DNA of 49,370 bases. Origin: Chloroflexota bacterium. GTDB taxonomy: Bacteria; Chloroflexota; UBA5177. Positions 1 through 8,390 of the stretch are shown here, in pieces. The notes below the pieces were generated by a model. The model was not told the DNA's origin. It did not search any database and saw only the letters and a program-made list of their open reading frames with translations. The position numbers were made by a program, and so were the translations under genes. The stretch is taken from the NCBI GenBank assembly GCA_025449555.1, contig JANWJD010000030.1:1-49370 (forward strand), written 5' to 3'. Position 1 is the first letter of the stretch. Every line of letters starts with the position of its first letter.

Positions 1-219
1 CCAGGAGGCGGAAAAGTTCAGAACAACCGGCCGGCCGCGTAGCTGCGCGAGCGAAACGGTTCGATTTCCGTCGATGTCTCGCAGTACAAATCCGGCAGCC
101 GGTTTGTGCACCAGAGGTGAGGAGATGGCGTTGGGATCTTGGCGAAAACCGGTCGCCAGCAAGACGAGAAATAGTGCTGCCGTGACGCCAATGGTCAGTG
201 CCCAAAACCTACGTTTCAC
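1..219 (-). CDS. ccmG: Thiol:disulfide interchange protein, CcmG/DsbE (TlpA-like), truncated by window edge
   Basis: Reverse-strand translation from GTG at 219: VKRRFWALTIGVTAALFLVLLATGFRQDPNAISSPLVHKPAAGFVLRDIDGNRTVSLAQLRGRPVVLNFSASW..., a TM anchor plus TlpA/DsbE N-terminus ending just before the expected CxxC; GTGA overlap with the ccmF stop. Confidence 0.85.
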   Translation of the reverse strand, partial: MKRRFWALTIGVTAALFLVLLATGFRQDPNAISSPLVHKPAAGFVLRDIDGNRTVSLAQLRGRPVVLNFSASW

Positions 220-2336
220 GCCGTTACTTCTTCTGCATGGACTCGCAGCTCGGGGACCACGGCGCTCACGCGCCGGCGCTGGCGCGCTGGAAGAAGCGCG
301 GCTGCGCCACCCAGTCCCAGCAGAAACCCACCTAGCCAGATGAACCCAACCATGGGATTCACCATAACTTGCAGCAGGATGGGGCGCCTGGAATTATGCG
401 TGCTCGCATTTTGCGTGTCGATGCCCTGCAGCACGACGTATAGATCCTCAAATGGATTCCGACCGTGGACGAGTTGGGCCAGATCGGGCAGCGGATTCCG
501 GCCTTGCACTACTCCGGTTACCATATCCCAGGGTTGTTCCAGCACTGCCGGCGTGACCACCGGCTGCTGCACGGTGGCGTAATAGTTCAGCGAGGGAGTC
601 AACCTCCCAAGATCTTGATTGGCCCGTGAGGCGCTGAGGTTCGCCTGCAAGACCATGCGATTCGACTCCCGGCGAGGCTCGAAACCAAGGTAGCGCACAG
701 TGTACCCGCCAACGCTCACCGTCTGGCCGGGCACCAGAGTCGCCGAGGTACGGAGCACGTACGCTTGTGAGGCTGCGATCCCAATCACGGCCAGGATGAC
801 GCCGACATGGGCCAGATATCCGCCGTAGCGGCGAGGATTGGCCCGCACGAGGCGGCGACCGGCCCCGAGCCAGGTCTCGCCGGTATTGCTGCGTCGTGAT
901 CCGACGTCGGCGCCCATGCTTGACACCGTGACCACCAGCACGAATGCTGCGAGTCCGAAGGTCACCAGCGGGCCGATGCCTCGCACTCCAATTGCAAGCA
1001 GGACGAACACCACACCGACGCCTGCGATCACCGGACCGAGCAACCGGTACTGCAGCTCCGAGAGCCGGGCGGCGCCCCAGGGCAAGGCTGGACCGATTCC
1101 CATCAGGAAGAGCAGCGCGAATCCAATTGGCACCGCGATGTGATTGAAGTATGGAGCTCCAACCGAGAGTTGAGAGCCCTGAACCGCCTCCGCCAGGAGC
1201 GGAAAGATTGTACCGAGCAAGATCGTAAAGGTAATGGCAACCAACAACAGGTTATTTACGAGAAAGGCCGTTTCTCGACAAATGGTCGCGTCGAGCGTCC
1301 CGGCCACCCCTAGGTCTCTGCTTCGCGCCACCAGGAGCGCCGCCGAAGCGAGGAGAAAGAAGCCGAAAAAGGCCAGGAAGACTGGTCCAATGGCTGTCTG
1401 CGTGAACGAATGGACCGATTGAAGTACACCGCTGCGAGTCAAAAACGTGCCAAAGATGCTCAGCAACCAGGCGGCCACAATCAACGACATCGTCCAGGTC
1501 TTGAGCATGCGACGGCGCTCCTGCACTTGCAGCGAATGAAGAAAGGCGGTGGTCACCAGCCAGGGCATCACCGATGCGTTTTCGACCGGGTCCCAGCTCC
1601 AATAGCCGCCCCAGCCCAGGACGGCATACGACCACCACATGCCGGCCGTAATGCCGAGCGAGAGGAAGATCCACGGCACCAGAGCCCACCGCCTGATCAG
1701 CCTAAGCACCTCGGGGGAGGTCGAGCCGCAGAGAAGTGAAGCCATAGCGATGGCATACGGGACCGATAGACCGACGTAGCCCAGGTAGAGTAGCGGAGGA
1801 TGAAGACCCATCATGGGATGGTTCTGCAAAAGGGGATTCGGTCCGCAGCCATCTGCCGGGCATCCGGCTGCGGGCGCCGCCGGACTTACGAGTGCAAACG
1901 GATTGCCCGGGAAGGCGATGACGAAGAGAAAGAAGGCCGAGATGAGAAGCAAGACGCCGGTCGCATACGCCTGCAATTCAGCGAAGCGATCTCGCATCAG
2001 CGACAGAAACAGCGCGGTATAGCATGACAACACCAACGCCCAGAAGAGGATCGAGCCTTCGAGTGCCGCCCACAGCGAAATGACAGTGTAATACAGGGGA
2101 GTCGATCGGCTCCCGACGTCGGACACATATTTCACCGAGAAGTCATGGGTAACCAGGGCCAGAATCATGAGCCCGGTCGCAAAAGCCACCACTCCCAGTA
2201 CGAGGAAGGCAGCACGACGGCCCCACAATGCCCAGGTCGGCTGGTTGGCGGGCTGTGCAAGCAGCGAGGCGGCCGCTCCCAGGAGCGCCACTGCCAGACC
2301 GCACAGAATGCTGAGGTGACCGAAAAAGGAAATCAT
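216..2336 (-). CDS. ccmF: Cytochrome c-type biogenesis protein CcmF (heme lyase subunit)
   Basis: Multi-TM 706 aa with the WWD-type motif WGGYWSWDPVENASVMPWL; located in ccm cluster. Confidence 0.95.
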   Translation of the reverse strand: MISFFGHLSILCGLAVALLGAAASLLAQPANQPTWALWGRRAAFLVLGVVAFATGLMILALVTHDFSVKYVSDVGSRSTPLYYTVISLWAALEGSILFWALVLSCYTALFLSLMRDRFAELQAYATGVLLLISAFFLFVIAFPGNPFALVSPAAPAAGCPADGCGPNPLLQNHPMMGLHPPLLYLGYVGLSVPYAIAMASLLCGSTSPEVLRLIRRWALVPWIFLSLGITAGMWWSYAVLGWGGYWSWDPVENASVMPWLVTTAFLHSLQVQERRRMLKTWTMSLIVAAWLLSIFGTFLTRSGVLQSVHSFTQTAIGPVFLAFFGFFLLASAALLVARSRDLGVAGTLDATICRETAFLVNNLLLVAITFTILLGTIFPLLAEAVQGSQLSVGAPYFNHIAVPIGFALLFLMGIGPALPWGAARLSELQYRLLGPVIAGVGVVFVLLAIGVRGIGPLVTFGLAAFVLVVTVSSMGADVGSRRSNTGETWLGAGRRLVRANPRRYGGYLAHVGVILAVIGIAASQAYVLRTSATLVPGQTVSVGGYTVRYLGFEPRRESNRMVLQANLSASRANQDLGRLTPSLNYYATVQQPVVTPAVLEQPWDMVTGVVQGRNPLPDLAQLVHGRNPFEDLYVVLQGIDTQNASTHNSRRPILLQVMVNPMVGFIWLGGFLLGLGGAAALLPARQRRRVSAVVPELRVHAEEVTA

Positions 2337-2767
2337 TGGGTTGAGTTGTCGACGTAGGTATCCGGGACGGGGGTTTGCCCCGGTTTCGGAGCTCGATAGG
2401 CGTTCGAGTGCTTCACCATGAGATTGGTGGCACTGAATAATCTTCCGGTATACGTGCCTTCCACCACGACGCCGATGCCGGCCCGAAACATTTGGGGAGG
2501 GAGGTCATGGCTGACGACTTCGACCGACGCCTTTGGATCTTGCAACACAAAGCGCAGGAACCGGATCTTGGGATTCAACTGCACGGAACCCGGTCGAACC
2601 TGTCCACCCAGTCGAAAGCTCTGCCCCGTGATGTTTTGTTTCGTCAGCAATTCACTTGGGGTTATGTAGTACACGAGATTGTTTGAAAGCCCTTGATAGA
2701 TCAAGACGCCGACGACGCCAATGATCAAGGCGCTACCAATGATTAAGGAGCGGGTGGGGTGTCGCAT
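2333..2767 (-). CDS. ccmE: Cytochrome c maturation heme chaperone CcmE
   Basis: N-terminal TM then YYITPSELL...FRLGGQVRPGSV...VVVEGTY...LMVKHSNAY; HxxxY heme-attachment motif retained. Confidence 0.92.
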   Translation of the reverse strand: MRHPTRSLIIGSALIIGVVGVLIYQGLSNNLVYYITPSELLTKQNITGQSFRLGGQVRPGSVQLNPKIRFLRFVLQDPKASVEVVSHDLPPQMFRAGIGVVVEGTYTGRLFSATNLMVKHSNAYRAPKPGQTPVPDTYVDNSTQ

Positions 2768-2934
2768 ACCGTGCCGTCCTTGTCGACGGCCTGCATCTCA
2801 TGCTCAAGTGACTTCTGCAAAGCCCGTGTGACATCCCGCGCCTGAGCGACACGGCGCGCCAGCAAGACCGCGTACGCCGCCACAGAACCCCAGACCAGGG
2901 TATATGCAATCGCAACGAAGCCCCAGTTAGACAA
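2743..2934 (-). CDS. ccmD: CcmD-like small heme exporter protein
   Basis: Single-TM small ORF between ccmC and ccmE (LSNWGFVAIAYTLVWGSVAAYAVLLARRVAQARD...); likely TTG start at 2934 overlapping the ccmC stop. Confidence 0.7.
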   Translation of the reverse strand: MSNWGFVAIAYTLVWGSVAAYAVLLARRVAQARDVTRALQKSLEHEMQAVDKDGTVCDTPPAP

Positions 2935-3640
2935 CCCGGGCCTCCTCCCAGAGGACTTCATCCCGGCGTTGTTCAAGTTGCGCGAGCTTCAAGCGCTGCC
3001 CCAGCAAGAAGACGAACAGCACGGTGAAGGCGAAGAGATTGACAAACAGCGCGACCTCCATACGCGGATCGAGCGGCGCGTTCCCCAGGTTCGGCTGCAA
3101 GATGGTGGGAGCCTGATGCAGGCTCCTCCACCACAGCACCGACATATGAACGATCGGGATGTCAATAAATCCGATGATTCCTACTATGGCGGACTGTTTC
3201 GCCCGCGAGCGAGGATCTGCCGCCAGAGTACGTAACATCAGATAACCGGCGTAGATGACGAACAGGATGGCGGTCGTGGTCAAGCGCGGATCCCAGGTCC
3301 ACCACACTCCCCACACCGGTTTGGCCCACACTGAACCGACGGCCAGGGTGAGTGCGGTCAACAGTACGCCCAGTTCTGCCGCGGAACCCGCCAGGCGGTC
3401 CCACTTGAGGTCACGCTTCCAGAGGTACAAGACGCTTCCCACCAGTACCAGAAAGTACGCGAGATACGCTGTCCAGATAGTGGGCACGTGCATGTAGAGA
3501 ATCCGCATGGCATCGCCCTGATCGACATCCGGTGGAGACCACACCAGACCAAGGTACGCGCCGATCGCCATCGAGCCGAAAGCGGTCAATCCAAGCAGGC
3601 GTCCCTGCCTTTGTATCCATTCCATTTCCGTGCTCCCCAA
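2927..3640 (-). CDS. ccmC: Heme exporter permease CcmC
   Basis: WGVWWTWDPRLTTTAILFVIYAGYLMLR tryptophan-rich motif; six-TM pattern. Confidence 0.94.
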   Translation of the reverse strand: MGSTEMEWIQRQGRLLGLTAFGSMAIGAYLGLVWSPPDVDQGDAMRILYMHVPTIWTAYLAYFLVLVGSVLYLWKRDLKWDRLAGSAAELGVLLTALTLAVGSVWAKPVWGVWWTWDPRLTTTAILFVIYAGYLMLRTLAADPRSRAKQSAIVGIIGFIDIPIVHMSVLWWRSLHQAPTILQPNLGNAPLDPRMEVALFVNLFAFTVLFVFLLGQRLKLAQLEQRRDEVLWEEARVV

Positions 3641-3757
3641 TCAGTGTATAACCCAACGCCGATGCAGGCGAAGACTCCTTATGTCAAATAGAAATCGCGG
3701 CCGGCGGCCAATGGCGGCGCACACGCAGCTCGCCGAGCACTCGTTCAACATGGCTCC

Positions 3758-4438
3758 TCATGTGCTTACCGCGCTGTCGTACAGCAACAAGCCGGCAGTG
3801 ATGAAGACGATATCAAAGGCGATGAGAACCTCAATCCATAACCCGACATCCTGCCGCTGGCCTGTGAGCACGTACGAGGTGGCCTTGACGGCTCCCAGAA
3901 TCACCGGCACAGTCACCGGAAGCATCAACAGTGGCAACAATACCTCCCTGGCGCGCAGTGCCATCGTCAAGGCGCCATACAGGGCGCCGATGGCTGAGAA
4001 TCCGAGCGTGCCCAGCACCCCGATCAACAAGAGTGCGGGAATCGATCGCCACAGATCGATGTTGAAGAGGATCGCCATGAGAGGGAGAATCACCGCCTCG
4101 ATGAATAGCATGACGGCGGCAGCTCCACACAGTTTGCCCGCGTAAATGGCGCTGCGGTTTTCCGCGATCAGGAGTAACCCCTCGAATGCGTTATTTTCGG
4201 TTTCGAGTTGATACGAACGGCCGAATGCGAGTAGACCGGCAAAGATAAAAGCGAGCCATAGCAAGCCGGCCGCGGCGGTGCGCAAACGCGCCGGATCCGG
4301 GCCGAGCGCAAAGCTGAAAATGAGCAGCACCGTGCCGGCGAAGAAGAGCATGGCATTGAGGTTGACCTTGGTGCGCAGCTCGACCACGACATCTTTGCGG
4401 AATACGGCCCATGCCTGACTAGCCCACGTGGAGTGCAT
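3758..4438 (-). CDS. ccmB: Heme exporter permease CcmB
   Basis: CcmB-type membrane protein (AVFRKDVVVELRTKVNLNAMLFFAGTVLLIFSFALG...); ATG at 4438 preferred over the longer ORF start at 4501. Confidence 0.9.
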   Translation of the reverse strand: MHSTWASQAWAVFRKDVVVELRTKVNLNAMLFFAGTVLLIFSFALGPDPARLRTAAAGLLWLAFIFAGLLAFGRSYQLETENNAFEGLLLIAENRSAIYAGKLCGAAAVMLFIEAVILPLMAILFNIDLWRSIPALLLIGVLGTLGFSAIGALYGALTMALRAREVLLPLLMLPVTVPVILGAVKATSYVLTGQRQDVGLWIEVLIAFDIVFITAGLLLYDSAVST

Positions 4439-5114
4439 GCGCCCCCTTGTATCCATGGACGGGACCTGCGTATTGCACGACGCCTCGGTCGAGATAGGCA
4501 ACCAGATCTGCCAGGGCCGTGATGCGCTTCGCGTCGTGCGTCGCGACCACTACCGCGCCACCAGAGCGGGTGACGCCGCGGATCCAGTCGTCGATCATGT
4601 CGGCGCCGTCCGCGTCCAGGCTATTGTATGGCTCATCAAGCAGCAGCAAGCGTGGCTCGAGTACTTGCACGCGAGCGACCGCGAGACGACGTTTCATGCC
4701 GCTCGAGAAGGACCGGACGCGATCATCGGCGTGGGACGCGAGTCGCACCGCTTCAAGCGCGTCTGAAACCTGGCTCTTGGTGGCCTTGCGTCCTGCCATC
4801 GTGAGGGTAAAGTGCAGGTTTTCGGCTGCTGTGAGGTCATCGTAGAGGTACGTCTCGCCGGCGAGCAGTCCGATTTGCACTCCGGCGCGACGCGCACCGT
4901 CCCAACCATCGTGACCGAACACCTCAACCGTACCCGCCGTAGGCGCAATGGCACCGGCCACGATCTTGAGCAGCGTCGTCTTCCCGGAGCCGTTAGCTCC
5001 CAGCAGCGCGAGCGACTGCCCGTGGTCGAGTTGAAGCGTTACCGCTCTGAGCGCAATGGTGCGCCCAAAGAGTTTCGATAATCCTCCGATTTCGAGCGCA
5101 GAGGGGACAGGCAT
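4419..5114 (-). CDS. ccmA: Heme ABC exporter ATP-binding protein CcmA
   Basis: Walker A GANGSGKTTLL, signature FSSGMKRRLAVAR, Walker B LLLLDEP; first gene of ccm cluster. Confidence 0.92.
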   Translation of the reverse strand: MPVPSALEIGGLSKLFGRTIALRAVTLQLDHGQSLALLGANGSGKTTLLKIVAGAIAPTAGTVEVFGHDGWDGARRAGVQIGLLAGETYLYDDLTAAENLHFTLTMAGRKATKSQVSDALEAVRLASHADDRVRSFSSGMKRRLAVARVQVLEPRLLLLDEPYNSLDADGADMIDDWIRGVTRSGGAVVVATHDAKRITALADLVAYLDRGVVQYAGPVHGYKGAHALHVG

Positions 5115-5134
5115 GGTCCTCCGGCCAACGGCCG

Positions 5135-5485
5135 TTACTCAACCTTCTCTTCGGCGTCCTCTCCGGCTGAACCGAGCGCCACGATATCCCCGTCGTGGAA
5201 GAGAATAGATTGCAATGCCGCTCTCCACTTGGGCTCCCGGCGAAGCAAAAACTCGAGGTCCATGCCGAAATGTTTGAATTCTTCCTCTTGGGCAGCGGCC
5301 ATGATGTTCCGGGCATCGACATCCGGTTCGACCGACATGCGCTGCTGATACCAATTGATGGCCTCAGCCTCCTCGGTGAGGGATGTAATTATCCGGGCGA
5401 AGGTGCGCGTCTCCTGCGATAACTCGCTCGCCGGCTCGTGGTACTGTTCTGTCGGCACGATAACTTCTCCTCTCGGTCGCGACAC
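5135..5485 (-). CDS. Encapsulated-ferritin-like protein (EncFtn family)
   Basis: 116 aa; YHEPASELSQETR...SLTEEAEAINWYQQR...EEEFKHFGMDLEFLLRREPKW matches the EncFtn pattern (EExEAxxWYxQR, ExxH). Confidence 0.85.
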   Translation of the reverse strand: MSRPRGEVIVPTEQYHEPASELSQETRTFARIITSLTEEAEAINWYQQRMSVEPDVDARNIMAAAQEEEFKHFGMDLEFLLRREPKWRAALQSILFHDGDIVALGSAGEDAEEKVE

Positions 5486-5597
5486 TCAACGTGACACCTA
5501 CGCCTGGGCACCCAATTCGGCGCACAAGCAGCGGCCAGAGCGCGAGTGCCGGCTTCGGCGACTGTGTTCTCACCTCTATGCTAAAGCCTGGAGCCGA

Positions 5598-7250
5598 CTA
5601 TGCTTCCCGTTTGAGCATGCCACCGATGGAAGGCAATCGAATCGGGTCCTCGGATTGTGCGATCGCCAGAGCAAGCTTCGGAATCTTGAGAACATCTCGG
5701 TACGCCAGGTAACGACTGCACCAGTTCGGCGCAAACTTATCGTTGAACTGGTAGAGGGATTTCAACTGATAGAACGACGAGAGGTGATCGAACAGGAACC
5801 GTCTGGTTTCATCGATGGCCTTCGAATCTATGTCATTGGCGGCGTTTGAGAGTGTGGCGAAGTTGAGGCTCAAACGGCAACTTCCTCGAGCCATATAAGT
5901 CTCGGCGGCGGCAATCACCAAAAACTCCATCAATCCATTTGGGCTATCAGGACGTCGCCGCATCGAATCGAGCGACCAGGCATTTCCCTGGTAGACCGGT
6001 GCCAGGGAGAGAAACCCGAAGACCGTATCGCCCTGTTGCGCCACGATCAGTTCGCAGTCCTTGTCCGCGGCTCGAGGCAACCGACCGAGCGTCATGGAGA
6101 AGCCGCGTTCACTCCCGCCTTTAGCCCGCACCCACGCCCGGGAAATAGTACGCACCTGGCTCATGATGTGAGGCGGCACCTGGTCTCGCCGGTATGTCAC
6201 GGCGGAAAATCCGAGGTCCGAGACGTGTCGCGCCGCCCGGCGAACCTTTCTCTTGAGCGACGACAGGTTGAATTCAGCCAGATCTATGACCGCTTCCTCT
6301 CCCACTTTGAGTGTCCCCAACCCCAGCGAACGATAGAGGTGAGCGGAGTTTCCAGAGATCCCAAGAAAACACGGCTCGAGGCCGTTGCCGACGGCAAACT
6401 GCATGAACGATGCGATGAGATCACGGTGGCGCTCGGGAGGTCCAACCGGGTCGCCGGCCACCAACGCAACGTTACCCCATACGCGATACGAGACAAACGC
6501 CGTTTTGGCGCTATCAAAAAAGTAACTTCTGCCGTCTTGCAACGAAAAGTATGCGAGCGTGTCCGATGCATACTGCTCAACGAGTTTGCGCGCGCGCGCG
6601 CGCTCCCATGCGGTGGCGCTGTGCTCGGGAATGAACGGCCGCAGCACCCGCAGGACCACGTACAACGCCACGCAGCAAGCGAAACCGGTGATCGAACGCT
6701 CGAACCATCGTGCTTGCGGAGTGAGATAGTGGTAGTACGCCGCGTCACTCAGCAAACGGAGTGGTTCCTGCACGACGTGAACCATGGACGGAGCCGGAGA
6801 GATATAACGCCGCAGAATGACGAAGCCCGCCACGACGTAGGTGACGTAGAGGACCACGATGGCATGTACACGCGAAAAAAGCCGGCCCGGAACGGCCATC
6901 CGGCTGGGCACGCTGAATGTATCACGCCCGCGAGTCAGCAGCCAGGCGAGTGACAGTGCCATAATCGCCTCCTCGAAATCGAGGCCCTTCGTCAGATGGA
7001 ACAGCGCGGAGAGCAAGAGCGCAGCGACCGCAATCTGAAGTGCTCGTTGACGTCGTTTGCGCAATCCATCTGCCACCAACACAAGCGCGAACCCAAGCAG
7101 TACGGTGGCGGATTGAGCACCTCTAATCACAGTAAGAGGAAGAATGTCGGCCAGAATCTCCATACGCGCCGGGACAGCGGGATACAGGGCCGAAACAATG
7201 TTCATAACGCCGGCCAGTGCGGTCAATAAGGCGCCGAGTCGCCTGGTCAC
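5598..7250 (-). CDS. Phosphatidylglycerol lysyltransferase-like (MprF C-terminal / DUF2156) membrane protein
   Basis: N-terminal TM segments followed by DUF2156-like domain (FFDSAKTAFVSYRVWGNVALVAGDPVGPPE...LKRKVRRAARHVSDLGF...YQFNDKFAPNWCSRYLAY); GTG at 7250 preferred, the first ~110 aa of the 662 aa ORF look non-coding. Confidence 0.8.
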   Translation of the reverse strand: MTRRLGALLTALAGVMNIVSALYPAVPARMEILADILPLTVIRGAQSATVLLGFALVLVADGLRKRRQRALQIAVAALLLSALFHLTKGLDFEEAIMALSLAWLLTRGRDTFSVPSRMAVPGRLFSRVHAIVVLYVTYVVAGFVILRRYISPAPSMVHVVQEPLRLLSDAAYYHYLTPQARWFERSITGFACCVALYVVLRVLRPFIPEHSATAWERARARKLVEQYASDTLAYFSLQDGRSYFFDSAKTAFVSYRVWGNVALVAGDPVGPPERHRDLIASFMQFAVGNGLEPCFLGISGNSAHLYRSLGLGTLKVGEEAVIDLAEFNLSSLKRKVRRAARHVSDLGFSAVTYRRDQVPPHIMSQVRTISRAWVRAKGGSERGFSMTLGRLPRAADKDCELIVAQQGDTVFGFLSLAPVYQGNAWSLDSMRRRPDSPNGLMEFLVIAAAETYMARGSCRLSLNFATLSNAANDIDSKAIDETRRFLFDHLSSFYQLKSLYQFNDKFAPNWCSRYLAYRDVLKIPKLALAIAQSEDPIRLPSIGGMLKREA

Positions 7251-7491
7251 GTGGCACGCCCCGGAGTGAGATGGGTGGACATTGAATCTCTTTACTTCAA
7301 AAATAGGCAGCCTCGACCGCACGGCCCTGGAGCAGCACATCAAGGAACGTGAGCCGTCGCGATTTACCGGTGCCAGTCTGATCCGGTTTTGCGCTACATA
7401 GAGTATCAGATACCGGTCTACCTGGGGGATAGATGCATTCGAGGCGAATGTCCTGACTTGCACGGGCCTTCTGCCTCTATCACCTTCCCTT

Positions 7492-7514
7492 TCACTGACG
7501 CTATATGTCAGTGA
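7492..7514. promoter_or_regulatory. Perfect inverted repeat TCACTGAC-N7-GTCAGTGA (candidate operator)
   Basis: 8-bp arms read directly, in the divergent intergenic region 7251-7616. Confidence 0.4.
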
Positions 7515-7616
7515 CGGGACATTGCCCGCACCCACATGGAGACTTACGTCTTTCTCCAGCGACGGAAGAATGTACCTATGTGCCATTGACTAAGGCTGGA
7601 GCACCGGAGGAATGCG

Positions 7617-8153
7617 ATGCACATACTTGACATGGACCGAGCGGGCATAGACAGCGGAGTCTTTGCGTTTTCGACCGAGTTTTACACTGAACACTTCGTC
7701 GTGCACGCGAGATTATCGAGTCCGGAGCGGAGACTGTCCGACCACCTCAACGGTTCGGTAGCATCGGTTGACATTCGACCAGTGTCCGCCCTGCAGCTCA
7801 ACACGGGAGTGTCAGCGGAATTGGGCAGAACGCACGCCCAGATTACAAAGGCGCGCATCCTGTTCGTCGTACCGATTTCCGAACCGGATCGTCCCAGCGG
7901 ACAGAGCAATGCGGCGTGGAAAGCAACGTCGAAGTACGGCGCCTGGGCCGGCGTGGGACCCTACAGCATCAGCGGGACCATTCACACCGATGCGGGGCGC
8001 GACCCGCAGATTGCGCTCCGGCTGCTCGACAAGCAATTTCTTCCGTTCACCGCCGTGACGATCACATTCCCCGACGGTGAAAAGAAACACTTCCCGACGA
8101 TCATCGTCAATCGCCAATACCTCGACCTGCTGGCGCTGGAGGCAGGCACGTAG
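7617..8153 (+). CDS. Hypothetical protein, apparently two tandem copies of a small conserved domain (DUF6812-like)
   Basis: Both halves share the layout HARL...RLSDHLN...ALQL / SGTIHT...ALRLLDKQFLPFTAVTI; upstream ggaggaatgcgATG. Confidence 0.6.
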   Translation: MHILDMDRAGIDSGVFAFSTEFYTEHFVVHARLSSPERRLSDHLNGSVASVDIRPVSALQLNTGVSAELGRTHAQITKARILFVVPISEPDRPSGQSNAAWKATSKYGAWAGVGPYSISGTIHTDAGRDPQIALRLLDKQFLPFTAVTITFPDGEKKHFPTIIVNRQYLDLLALEAGT

Positions 8154-8173
8154 GTTATGCCGGCGTCGAGTGC

Positions 8174-8202
8174 TTGACTGAAATGTGGGCTCCGCCTATA
8201 CT
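8174..8202 (+). promoter_or_regulatory. Sigma70-type promoter of the aromatic operon
   Basis: TTGACT (8174-8179), 17-nt spacer, TATACT (8197-8202). Confidence 0.8.
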
Positions 8203-8232
8203 TCCAATCAAGAAGCAGGAGTTTTCATAGTC

Positions 8233-8295
8233 ATGGCACTCCACGGGTCGGCGTCGGCCGATCGGTATTATTGGTTTTATAGGGGCATAACGTGA
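8233..8295 (+). CDS. Leader peptide MALHGSASADRYYWFYRGIT* (aromatic amino acid attenuator)
   Basis: ATG GCA CTC CAC GGG TCG GCG TCG GCC GAT CGG TAT TAT TGG TTT TAT AGG GGC ATA ACG TGA; GCAGGAG 11 nt upstream; directly after promoter and before hairpins. Confidence 0.8.
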   Translation: MALHGSASADRYYWFYRGIT

Positions 8296-8338
8296 CGGTT
8301 CTATAAGAGGAACCGCCCCTCACGTTATGCCCTTTTTT
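8283..8338 (+). terminator. Leader hairpin 1 with U6 tract (attenuator)
   Basis: gggcataacgtga (8283-8295) / tcacgttatgccc (8320-8332), perfect 13 bp; inner cggttc/gaaccg 6 bp; TTTTTT 8333-8338. Confidence 0.8.
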
Positions 8339-8370
8339 GACCGGAGGTTTTCACCTCCGGTCTTCTTTTT
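8339..8370 (+). terminator. Leader hairpin 2 with U-rich tract
   Basis: gaccggaggt (8339-8348) - tttc - acctccggtc (8353-8362), followed by ttcttttt. Confidence 0.8.
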
Positions 8371-8390
8371 GCCTCACCAAGGAGAATCCC

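Noticed and set aside
3641-3757. Promoter in the ccmB-ccmC gap (minus-strand TTGACA)
   Set aside because: Nearest TATACA is about 31 nt downstream, too far for a sigma70 promoter
6588-6603. (GC)8 alternating tract, possible Z-DNA
   Set aside because: Sits inside the MprF-like CDS and encodes an ARARA stretch; simple codon-driven repeat
7251-7586. First ~110 aa of the 662-aa MprF-like ORF
   Set aside because: Low-plausibility sequence before a good GTG start and TM segment; region also contains a palindrome consistent with non-coding DNA
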